Notes under the pieces: generated by a model
What the model saw: the letters and a program-made list of their open reading frames with translations, nothing else
Database searches by the model: none
Told to the model about the DNA's origin: nothing
Source: Desulfarculales bacterium UBA702
GTDB lineage: Bacteria; Desulfobacterota; Syntrophobacteria; Syntrophobacterales; Syntrophobacteraceae
Assembly: GCA_002298165.1 (NCBI GenBank)
Contig: DBMI01000080.1
Location: 1 to 41,853, forward strand
Length of the DNA: 41,853 nucleotides
Direction of reading: 5' to 3'
Part shown: piece by piece, positions 16,166-24,115 of the stretch
Position numbering within the stretch: the first letter of the stretch is position 1
Layout of the letters: each line of letters opens with the position of its first letter
Program-made: the position numbers and the translations under genes

Positions 16166-19051
16166 TTATCTTGGCATTCCTTCCGTCGGCCCGTCAACCG
16201 GAAGGGTGAAACTGAAAGTACTGCCTTTGCCCCACTCACTCTGCACCGCAATCCTACCGCCAAGAAGATCCAGCAGTTTCTTGCAGATCGAAAGCCCAAG
16301 GCCGGTCCCCTCAAATTTCCGATCCAATCCTGTATCGATTTGCTGAAAGGGTTTGAACAGCTTTCGAAGATCATCAGGCTTGATCCCTACGCCAGTGTCA
16401 ATCACAGCTATTGCAACATCCTGGCCGTCTCGCCGGCTAGTCACTCGCACCATGCCTTCATCCGTGAACTTGATCGCATTGCTGAGCAGATTCAGTATTA
16501 TTTGCTCCACCCGCCGCCGGTCGCTTGTTACCGAGCTGACATCGTTCGCGATTTCAACTTCGAATCGGAGGTCCTTTTTCTCAGCCAGCGGTTTTATCAG
16601 TCGAGCGATCTTTTGGATCACTTCACGCAAATTGAATGGCTCGATCGATGCCTGTAGTTGTCCGGCCTCGATCTTGGAGATATCCAGCACGTCGTTGATC
16701 AGTTCCAGCAGGTGATCGCCGCTGGCGCGAATGATGGCCACTTGCTTTTTCTGCTCCTCATTCAAAGGACCAGGAAGCCCCCGCTGGAGGACTCCGCTAA
16801 AACCAATGACCGAGTTAAGTGGTGTGCGGAGTTCGTGCGACATGGTAGCCAAAAAGACCGATTTGAGGTGATCGGCGGCCTCGGCCCGTTCTTTAGCGAT
16901 GACCAGTTCCTCTGTTCTTTCCTTGATGATTTCCTCAAGGTGTTCACGGTACTTGAGCAGTTCCTCCTCCGCCTGTTTGCGTTCGGTAATGTCGGAAATG
17001 AAGGCTAGACGCAATTGTTCGTCAGCGAACTGGATTAGCGAAATGGAAACGGATGCATGGAAGCGGGACCCGTCCTTGCGCATTGCTACACCTTCGTAGA
17101 CCGCAGGCACCTCGATTCCCGATGATCGCAGGTGCAAACGTCCAGCGACTTCCTCTCGCACCTCAGGAGCCCACTGGGAAATAATCTCTTGGCCATCAAG
17201 CTCTTCGGTGGATTGATAGCCGAACATCTCCAGATACGTTTTGTTTGCGTATCGTATGCGGTTGTCGCAGCTAATACGAATGCCCAGGGGCGAGTCTTCA
17301 ATCACCCTTCGGAAGCGTTCCTCGCTCTGGCGAAGAGCGCTCTCCGCTGCAACCCGTGCCGTTATGTCCCGGTCCATGCCCAGAAAGCCCGAAAATTCTC
17401 CATCGCGCCCGAAAATCGGAGCGCCGCTGGTTTCCATAACCACTTCACTGCCGTCCCGATGCAGATTCACTCTTGTCAGACCTGAAAAAGGCCGCCTTTC
17501 GGCAGCGAATTCCGTAAATGCTGTTCTTACCAGTTCGGCCTCTTCCGCGGGCATGAATTCGAAAGGGGTACGCCCGATCACTTCCTCGGGTGTATAACCC
17601 AGGATATTGTGCACCTTCGGGCCGGCATAGGTATATTTCATATTTGTGTCGACTTCCCATACCCAATCGGAGGTTGTTTCCGCCAGGGAACGGTATCTCT
17701 TTTCACTTTGCCTCAACTCATCCTCTATTGCTTTTTCCTGCGTCACATCTCTGCCGCATCCGACAGTTCCTATTATTTCTCCAGACTCATTGTAGAATGG
17801 CGCTTTGTGAACGTCCAGGACAAGGTATTCGTTTCTGACAAGGCCATACTCCAAAAACCGCCCCGGTGCTTTGGTTTGCTTTACAACTGTATCAGAGTTG
17901 ACGCATACCTCTCCGAAGGTATGTTTATACCCGGCATTCCTTTCACGATCAGCAAAATACAGATCCGTTTTGCCTAAAGCCTCATCTCTGGTATTGCAAC
18001 CAAGCAGTTTCCCGCACATCGCGCTATTTACGAACACAAATCTATCATCCGTCCCTTTTGCCCAAATCAGGTCTGGTACATTATCACTTATTCGTATCAT
18101 CAAACCATACAGGTCCTGGAATTTTTGCGTGCTTTCCGCCAACTCGGCTGTTCGTTGCTGAACCTTCGATTCCAGTTCAGTACGTGCCGTGGTGAGTTCT
18201 TCCTCCATACGCTTACGCTCAGTTATGTCGATATTGATACCTAAGATTCCTTTTATTTGATCTCCATCTCTAATTGGCGCAACAATGTTATGGTATATGG
18301 ACATTTCTCCGAAAGCGAATTGGACATCAGCCCTTATGAGCTCGCCCGCGAAAGCCCTACGGTTATTCTCCTGCCAGGTCGAGAGTGTCTCCGGACTATC
18401 GGCGCAGACTTCTTCGGGCTTCATTCCGAGAATTTTTCCATAATGCTTTTGACAAACTGAGTTTGCGACCATGTAGCGGCCATCGGGACCAATAGCCCAA
18501 AACTCAAAGGGTATACTTTCAACAACAGTTGAGAGAAGTGAATGGCTTTTTCGTAATTCCTCCTCCGTGCGCTTCTGCTCGGTAATGTCCACGGCTATGC
18601 CGGCCATCCGGTAGACCTCGCCGGATGCGTTGAGAACTGGAAAACCCTTGTCCAGAATCCAGCGAACAGCGCCATCAGGACGTATTATTCTATATTCAAC
18701 GGTGTGACTATTGGTCCCTCTGGATGTAATACCCTCGACAACTCTTTGGCGATCTTCCGGATGGATCGACCTGGTCCACGATCTCGGGTCCGCATAGAGG
18801 CTCTCGCAGGTTTGCCCCCAAATTTTCTCATAGGCGGGGCTGACGTATATTGTCTTGGAGATATCAACATTGGCGATCCAGAAGACTTCGTGGATGTTTT
18901 CCGCGAAATGTCGAAAATTCAGTTCGCCTTCCCGCAATGCATCCTCGCAGCCGTTGGGAGTTGCGCGTTCCTGTTCAAGTTCTGCCACCCGAACGCGGAG
19001 TTTGTGTAATTCGGTGGTCAGTTGTTCTTTGGTTTTGTTCTCGTCCCGCAC
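16166..19051 (-). CDS. soluble multi-PAS sensor histidine kinase
   Basis: A 961-residue protein with a GTG start and no membrane segments. It opens with a coiled coil (about 5-45) followed by five PAS/PAC units (about 42-160, 168-280, 312-440, 450-568, 573-692), several ending in the typical DITERK/DVTQEK motif, with coiled-coil linkers. HisKA has His739 in TMSHELRTP; HATPase_c ends GTGLGLSICKKLLDLLGG. There is no receiver. The five sensor units suggest integration of several cytoplasmic cues such as redox, oxygen or small ligands. No cofactor-binding residues could be assigned, and no partner regulator is adjacent. Confidence 0.95.
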   Translation of the reverse strand: MRDENKTKEQLTTELHKLRVRVAELEQERATPNGCEDALREGELNFRHFAENIHEVFWIANVDISKTIYVSPAYEKIWGQTCESLYADPRSWTRSIHPEDRQRVVEGITSRGTNSHTVEYRIIRPDGAVRWILDKGFPVLNASGEVYRMAGIAVDITEQKRTEEELRKSHSLLSTVVESIPFEFWAIGPDGRYMVANSVCQKHYGKILGMKPEEVCADSPETLSTWQENNRRAFAGELIRADVQFAFGEMSIYHNIVAPIRDGDQIKGILGINIDITERKRMEEELTTARTELESKVQQRTAELAESTQKFQDLYGLMIRISDNVPDLIWAKGTDDRFVFVNSAMCGKLLGCNTRDEALGKTDLYFADRERNAGYKHTFGEVCVNSDTVVKQTKAPGRFLEYGLVRNEYLVLDVHKAPFYNESGEIIGTVGCGRDVTQEKAIEDELRQSEKRYRSLAETTSDWVWEVDTNMKYTYAGPKVHNILGYTPEEVIGRTPFEFMPAEEAELVRTAFTEFAAERRPFSGLTRVNLHRDGSEVVMETSGAPIFGRDGEFSGFLGMDRDITARVAAESALRQSEERFRRVIEDSPLGIRISCDNRIRYANKTYLEMFGYQSTEELDGQEIISQWAPEVREEVAGRLHLRSSGIEVPAVYEGVAMRKDGSRFHASVSISLIQFADEQLRLAFISDITERKQAEEELLKYREHLEEIIKERTEELVIAKERAEAADHLKSVFLATMSHELRTPLNSVIGFSGVLQRGLPGPLNEEQKKQVAIIRASGDHLLELINDVLDISKIEAGQLQASIEPFNLREVIQKIARLIKPLAEKKDLRFEVEIANDVSSVTSDRRRVEQIILNLLSNAIKFTDEGMVRVTSRRDGQDVAIAVIDTGVGIKPDDLRKLFKPFQQIDTGLDRKFEGTGLGLSICKKLLDLLGGRIAVQSEWGKGSTFSFTLPVDGPTEGMPR

Positions 19052-19587
19052 ACCCGCACCTTACCTATAGAATGGTCTTCAGAATGGCCTATAATCAAAA
19101 ACGTTCAAAAAAGAAGGGCCCTGTGCATGAGATTTGAAGTGCACACGATTAAATACCACGAACACTTTTGGCTTCCATCAAATATTTTCGATTGCTTGCC
19201 GGAAGATAAAACCCGCAGCCTGCCATGACTCGCGCAATGAATGATAAGAACGTGGTAACCTTTTCAGGCGTGCACCATTTTAACGGCCAGGAGAGGAATG
19301 TTGATTTTTGACTCGCCCGTTCTTCCATGACTGAAACCACCGGGGTAACCTGGCTAGTACTCCAGACTTGAAGTACCGGTTGCGCCCTGAGGGTTCCGAC
19401 ATAGGAGGTATTAGGATTGGAATTAATCGGACAAAATGCAATATTACGAAATGATGGAAAGGTGTCGGGTATGCACGAATAAGAAAACGATTATTAGCTG
19501 CACTTTCACATTTGACTAATTTAAGCAGGTTGCTGAAAAAATAATGAATCCTTATCGAGTTTGAGGGTGGCTAAACGCGAGACCAGA
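19052..19587. other. intergenic region between divergent genes
   Basis: About 535 bases between the minus-strand PAS kinase and the plus-strand hypothetical gene. It probably holds both promoters; I could not identify clear hexamers or a convincing small gene. Confidence 0.4.
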
Positions 19588-20190
19588 ATGAGAAGAATCC
19601 AGCCTCGATTGACCAAAATATTGTTCCTCGGTTCTACATTTGTCATCGTCTCGGCATCCACCTTCGCTATTTTGTATCTGCGCAGTTTGGTAACCACCCC
19701 CGGCCCGGCGGTTCTTAACCTAGGCCACAAGAGCATCGGCCATGCTGTGCTCCAGTTACCAGAAGGCTGGCGCGTTCGTCCCGATGGAATCGACAAGTGG
19801 AAGCAATGCGCAGTGCTAATCGATTCAACCTCAATAGCGCGCCTGATGGTCTGTGCGTTCGGTTATCCACCAGGAAGCGAACAACATCCTGGCTCACCCG
19901 ATGACGCCGCCTCGCTCACAAAGCGGCTAGCCGGCAACCGCAGGACTGATGACGAGAGCATTACTTCCGACGCGCATCAGACGACGGTCGGTGTCATCTA
20001 CGAGGTTACAAGAACGTACCGCACCTCAGCGAGTTACTATGTTGTTGAGTCGGGAATAGTCTTAGAACATGAGCTCGTCAGGACCGCTGGCCCCTACCTT
20101 CTCCTCCTTCGCTTTTACGAAGATGCAGCCCAGCGAGCCGCGCTCAATCCCATCGTGCTGGAACTGGCTGAGCATGCCAAAATCGACTAG
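19588..20190 (+). CDS. hypothetical protein with N-terminal membrane anchor
   Basis: About 200 residues from ATG 19588 (TTG 19561 and GTG 19567 are in-frame alternatives). Basic N-terminus, then one hydrophobic helix (ILFLGSTFVIVSASTFAILYL), then a soluble region starting around LGHKSIGHAVLQLPEGWRV. This looks like an inner-membrane-anchored protein with its domain outside the cytoplasm. A LPEGW motif near the start of the domain recalls PsbP-like or DcrB-like lipoprotein folds, but the match is too weak to name. It stands alone on the plus strand and converges on the cobamide operon. Confidence 0.7.
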   Translation: MRRIQPRLTKILFLGSTFVIVSASTFAILYLRSLVTTPGPAVLNLGHKSIGHAVLQLPEGWRVRPDGIDKWKQCAVLIDSTSIARLMVCAFGYPPGSEQHPGSPDDAASLTKRLAGNRRTDDESITSDAHQTTVGVIYEVTRTYRTSASYYVVESGIVLEHELVRTAGPYLLLLRFYEDAAQRAALNPIVLELAEHAKID

Positions 20191-20332
20191 AATTGCTCCT
20201 CCGAGGCGGATATTTCGCAAAGAAAGAACCACAATCAAAGGGCCCCGGTAAGAGCAAATATACCTCTCCCCTGAAATTAAATATCTCTCCTTAGCTCTCG
20301 TTATGTGGTCACGTCTCAAAACGGAAAGCGGC

Positions 20333-20461
20333 TCATACCAATTTGCGTTCAAGTTGGTGTAGCATAGGGCCTTGTGCCCGTCCAACTTCTAGACGCCCAC
20401 AAGGGGCTATGCTACATTCTAGACCTGTTCTCGATACAATCTTGAACGCAAAGTGGTATCA
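20333..20461. repeat. 129-base nested inverted repeat, MITE-like
   Basis: Outer arms 20333-20353 and 20441-20461 match at 19 of 21 positions (ATACCA and TTTGCGTTCAAG shared). Inner arms 20359-20379 and 20395-20415 match at 17 of 21 (GTAGCATAG and CCTTGTG shared). TCTAGAC occurs twice near the centre. The whole unit could fold into one long cruciform or RNA hairpin. It lies directly downstream of the last gene of the cobamide operon, so it may also stop transcription. Its two-tier symmetry suggests a non-autonomous mobile element. Confidence 0.55.
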
Positions 20462-20479
20462 AAGGCGTTGCAGGCGGGT

Positions 20480-21298
20480 TCAGAACATGTGAAGGGATGG
20501 GAGCAGTTCTTTAAGATTAAATACCTCGATGGATACGCCTCCGGTGAAATTTGAAAGCACCCGGCGGATCGGGTTCCATATCTCCTCGGAAATACGATGG
20601 ATACCTTGATGGTCCCTGCCTTCGGACAGTCCATGCAAGTGGACCATGGAACTGTGTTGAAGGTAAAGGGGAAGCTGCGAGAGATCGTGCCCGTAGCACA
20701 GGAGATGGCCTACATCAAGGCAAAGACTCATACCGAAGCGCTTCGCAAGGGGAAGAACGGCCTCGGGCGGAAAGTAGAGGTTTTCCAGGGCGACTCGCTT
20801 CGGATCGACGATCGCCCGCGCGATTTTTTCCAACGACCCGGAAACCCGGTCCGACCATGCCCTCAGGTTTTCGGGGTTTCGCCCCTCTTCATAACGGCAT
20901 TCGCAATGAAGAACGTATACGGTGGGATCGAGCGGGGAGGTCCTCTCCATGAAGCGAAGGATCGTCTCCCCAAAACTGCGGCGCATCGCCGGATCGGCGT
21001 CTGCCGCAAAAACGTCCGTCGGCAGATGGACATTGTAGACCAGTCCGAGATCCCCGGCGAGGGCTCGCATCTCCCGTATTTCGACCTGCGAAGGCAGACT
21101 ATGCTCGCCGCCGGATTCGAACAGCAGCAGCTCGATTTCATCGACGACCGGGCCGAGAAACCGGATATTCGAAATTGCTGTGTCGGGAATTATGTAGGAG
21201 GTGGTCCCGAGCCGAAAGGGGAACATTCCTTTCAGACATGGGAGCGCATCCGAGTTGGGCGATGCGGGAGGACCCAGCGGCGGTATCGTGCCGGCCAT
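20480..21298 (-). CDS. cbiR: CbiR-like cobamide remodelling phosphodiesterase
   Basis: A 272-residue protein of the AP-endonuclease-2/xylose-isomerase-like TIM-barrel superfamily. The start (FPFRLGTTSYIIPDTAISNI then VDEIELLLFES) and metal-site segments VYNVHLPTD, VLHCE, ALENLY, CLDVGHLL and VHLHGLSEGRDHQ fit CbiR, which hydrolyses the nucleotide loop of cobamides so that the lower ligand can be replaced (family knowledge from Akkermansia CbiR). It is the last gene of the cobamide operon and its ATG shares one base with the bzaE stop (TGATG), so it is translationally coupled. An internal ATG at 21226 is an alternative start. The cobamide context makes an unrelated sugar isomerase unlikely. 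Confidence 0.75.
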   Translation of the reverse strand: MAGTIPPLGPPASPNSDALPCLKGMFPFRLGTTSYIIPDTAISNIRFLGPVVDEIELLLFESGGEHSLPSQVEIREMRALAGDLGLVYNVHLPTDVFAADADPAMRRSFGETILRFMERTSPLDPTVYVLHCECRYEEGRNPENLRAWSDRVSGSLEKIARAIVDPKRVALENLYFPPEAVLPLAKRFGMSLCLDVGHLLCYGHDLSQLPLYLQHSSMVHLHGLSEGRDHQGIHRISEEIWNPIRRVLSNFTGGVSIEVFNLKELLPSLHMF

Positions 21299-22818
21299 CA
21301 GAGGGCGTTCCCAACCTGCGCGCTCAACAAGCGTTCGATACTCTTTTCGGCTTCGCGAACGGTTTCGAGTTTTTCTTCCTCCGCCAATTGCCGCCCTCTT
21401 TCGAGGTTTTGCAGCGCGCGTTCGAATATTTCTATCAGCAGGCTGTTGATCCGCGCATACCTTTCAGTTGCGCCCGCGGGCTCCAGGTCCTTGCCGCTCC
21501 AGATTCCCCACATGCGCAGGAAAAGAAAGTTGGTGATCCGCCTCATGAGGTCCGCCAGCCCTGCGATGCGCGAGTCCATAAAAACGGCCGTTCCTTCATA
21601 GCCTTCGTCCGGAGACATTTCCAGAAGCCCATCGCTTTGCAGGGCCGGGAAAGCAGGAGAGCCTTTGAGGACAATTTGGTGATGATAGAGCACGTTCGCC
21701 GTTATCGGCAGGTTGTTCAGGAGCCGGTTGCGCCTTAGGAACTCGAAGTTCGTACGTATATCCTCCAGAGTGGAGTACGGTTCGAACATAATGAAACCTA
21801 TGTTCGGCTCGATCCCGTGCTTGCGCAGGATCGCCACGGCCCGCTCGTTTTGGGCCGCCGTGGTCATTTTGTTCAGCCTTTTGAGCGTTGCGTCGTTGCC
21901 GCTCTCCAGCCCAACCAGGATGTTGCACAGTCCCGCATCGACCAGAGCTTCGATGGTCTCATCGTGAATGTCGTTTACCCTGCCCTCGATGCCGAAGCGT
22001 ATGTTGCGGCCTTTGAGCAGTGACGCAATACGCAGCGCCCTTGCCTGTCCCTGCTTGCCGGATCCGAAAAAATTGGGATCGGTGAAATAGAAATCCCTTG
22101 TGCCGTGCCGATCCACGAGCATGTCAATTTCAGCTACGATATTCTCAGGGCTCCTGCCGCGCCAGTGAGATCCTTCTCCGTAGAAAGGGTTTATGCAGCA
22201 GAAGACGCACCGGCCGTAGCAGCCTCGGCTTCCCTGTAGATTGACCTCGGGCAGGCTGAGCATTGCCTCGGTGCGCCGGGGGAATGGAAGGGCATCCAGG
22301 TCTTCGATAGGCCTGCGCCGGGAGAAGGCGATTTTGCCGTTGGCGTCCTTTGTCGCCAATCCCGGAATTTCCGATATTGATGCTTTCGCCTCCAGTGAGT
22401 CGGCCACTTCGGTGAATACGATTTCCGGCTCCCCGAGTATGACGGTATCGATCGCAGCACACTCGCGGAGCAATTCTTCATGGTAAAAGCTGGGATAGTA
22501 GCCGAAGGCGGCGATGTGGCCGGTAAGCCCTTCCCGTTTGACCTCTTCCAGGAAGGCGAAAAGCTCTCTGTCAGTTCGCCAGTGATAGACCAGGTGAACG
22601 CCGAGCAAATCCGGTTTTGCAGCGGAGATCCTGGCACGGATCGCCTCATAGGAGAGGCTTTCGAGGTATCCTTCGACAATCTCCGCCGTGTGACCGGCGT
22701 TTGCGAGTGTTGCGGCGGCGTAGCCGGAAAGGAGGCACGAAGCGAGGGGAGTGTTGGCGATATCGTTGCACCGCCGTGGGTCGAAGACACGGGGGTGCTC
22801 CATTAGAAGAACATTCAT
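21298..22818 (-). CDS. bzaE: B12-type radical SAM protein, BzaE-like
   Basis: A 506-residue protein. The ATG at 22818 overlaps the bzaD stop as ATGA, which decides the start over a codon six residues upstream. N-terminal cobalamin-binding-like domain (about 1-150), then a radical SAM barrel with the cluster motif CYGRCVFC (Cys200, Cys204, Cys207) and the GLESGND segment, then a helical tail of about 80 residues rich in Glu and Arg. In the known anaerobic pathway BzaE gives the last methylation, converting 5-methoxy-6-methylbenzimidazole to 5,6-dimethylbenzimidazole. The assignment rests on gene order after bzaC and bzaD; sequence alone cannot separate BzaD from BzaE. Confidence 0.7.
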   Translation of the reverse strand: MNVLLMEHPRVFDPRRCNDIANTPLASCLLSGYAAATLANAGHTAEIVEGYLESLSYEAIRARISAAKPDLLGVHLVYHWRTDRELFAFLEEVKREGLTGHIAAFGYYPSFYHEELLRECAAIDTVILGEPEIVFTEVADSLEAKASISEIPGLATKDANGKIAFSRRRPIEDLDALPFPRRTEAMLSLPEVNLQGSRGCYGRCVFCCINPFYGEGSHWRGRSPENIVAEIDMLVDRHGTRDFYFTDPNFFGSGKQGQARALRIASLLKGRNIRFGIEGRVNDIHDETIEALVDAGLCNILVGLESGNDATLKRLNKMTTAAQNERAVAILRKHGIEPNIGFIMFEPYSTLEDIRTNFEFLRRNRLLNNLPITANVLYHHQIVLKGSPAFPALQSDGLLEMSPDEGYEGTAVFMDSRIAGLADLMRRITNFLFLRMWGIWSGKDLEPAGATERYARINSLLIEIFERALQNLERGRQLAEEEKLETVREAEKSIERLLSAQVGNAL

Positions 22819-24113
22819 CTTATTACCTCGTGCCACATGAATACGTTCCGCTCCAGGCTGAGGGTCTGCAGGCGGTATCTGAGCGTCTCGAAAGGCTTCG
22901 GGTTGTAGTAGACAGGGTAGAGAAGGTCGGTACCTGGTCCGATGACCCCTTCACTTATTGCAATCTTTTCGATGGCCGTTCCAGGGAGTATGCGGATGTT
23001 GTTGAGCACCACAGTCCCAAGGTTCTTTTTCTCGGCGTGCAGATCGTAGATGTGTTCGAGCAGCCGGATTCCCTTCTCGACGGTTTTTTCGGTCTCGCCG
23101 GGAACGTTCACCATGAAGTGGTACACGCTCACCACCTCGCTTGCCGCCGCGAGCCTCGCCGCCCTCAGAATGTCCTGCTCATCCAGGTCTTTTTGGAGGA
23201 CCTTCAAAGCCTCATCGCAAAGACCGTCCGCTGAAAAGAAAAAGCACTCGCAGCCTGCCTTCTCGAAGAGGGCGATGTTTTTCTCGTGTATGTGATCTTC
23301 CCGCATGAACCCGCTCCAGCGGATTTTGAGCTTTCTGCGAAGGATCTCCCGGCAGATATCTTCGAGATGACCGTCAGGTATGTTCAAAACGGGGTCCGTG
23401 AAGTGAAACGAGGAGACGGAATACTCCCTGTGAAGCGCCTCCATTTCGTCCACGACACTCACGGGGGTCCTTCTCCGCATGCGGGTTCCCTGCAGCCGCG
23501 GGTAAACGCAGTAAGCGCATCGATAGGGGCAGCCACGCTTGGTCTCGATCCCTATCGGGGCAACATAGCTATTGATCGACAGATACGCGGTCGGATCGAG
23601 CAGATGCCTTGCCGGAGGATCATATCTGTGTAAATCGAGTGGCGTTGAGGACGTGACGATCTTCGATTTTGGGGCGCCGCCCGCATCCAGGGAGGCGACC
23701 AGAGCAGGAAAGGAGCTTTCCGCCTCCCCAATGAACCCGTAATCGATCTCAGGCATCTCCCGCATGACCCGTTCGGGAAAAAGCGAAAAACCTGGGCCTC
23801 CCGCGACGATCCGCACCTCCGGGACCAGCACCTTGACCATCCGGACGGCCGTAATGAAGGGGGGTATGAGGGAACTGGTCCTGTTTCCCAGGGGATCGAC
23901 ATTGCGCAGGGAAAGCCCCGCCAGTCCGGGCTGGAAATCGAGGAGCCTCTCCTTGAGCGATCCGAAGGGGTCCGCGGCCATGTTCATATCCAGGACTTCA
24001 ACCGTATGGCCGAGATCGGCCAGAATACCCGCGAGTCGCACGATCCCTATGGGGTAGACCCGCTCCGGAGGAGCATCGTCCATAGACAGGGCCTGTACCA
24101 GCAAAACGCGCAT
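22815..24113 (-). CDS. bzaD: B12-type radical SAM protein, BzaD-like
   Basis: A 432-residue protein starting two bases after the bzaC stop (TAATCATG). A B12-binding-type Rossmann domain comes first (MRVLLVQALS, PIGIVRLAGILADLGH, IVAGGPGFSLFPE), then a radical SAM domain with CPYRCAYC (Cys195, Cys199, Cys202). BzaD is known to act in C6 methylation of 5-methoxybenzimidazole. Its own need for cobalamin would make the product cofactor also a requirement of the pathway. The gene ends with an ATGA overlap into bzaE, so the two are coupled. Confidence 0.75.
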   Translation of the reverse strand: MRVLLVQALSMDDAPPERVYPIGIVRLAGILADLGHTVEVLDMNMAADPFGSLKERLLDFQPGLAGLSLRNVDPLGNRTSSLIPPFITAVRMVKVLVPEVRIVAGGPGFSLFPERVMREMPEIDYGFIGEAESSFPALVASLDAGGAPKSKIVTSSTPLDLHRYDPPARHLLDPTAYLSINSYVAPIGIETKRGCPYRCAYCVYPRLQGTRMRRRTPVSVVDEMEALHREYSVSSFHFTDPVLNIPDGHLEDICREILRRKLKIRWSGFMREDHIHEKNIALFEKAGCECFFFSADGLCDEALKVLQKDLDEQDILRAARLAAASEVVSVYHFMVNVPGETEKTVEKGIRLLEHIYDLHAEKKNLGTVVLNNIRILPGTAIEKIAISEGVIGPGTDLLYPVYYNPKPFETLRYRLQTLSLERNVFMWHEVIR

Positions 24114-24115
24114 GA

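Noticed and set aside
19149..19340. A 63-codon frame on minus
   Set aside because: No start with a ribosome site and no domain; probably chance.
20597..21601. A 334-codon open frame on the plus strand
   Set aside because: Antisense to the CbiR-like gene and the end of bzaE; no family features.
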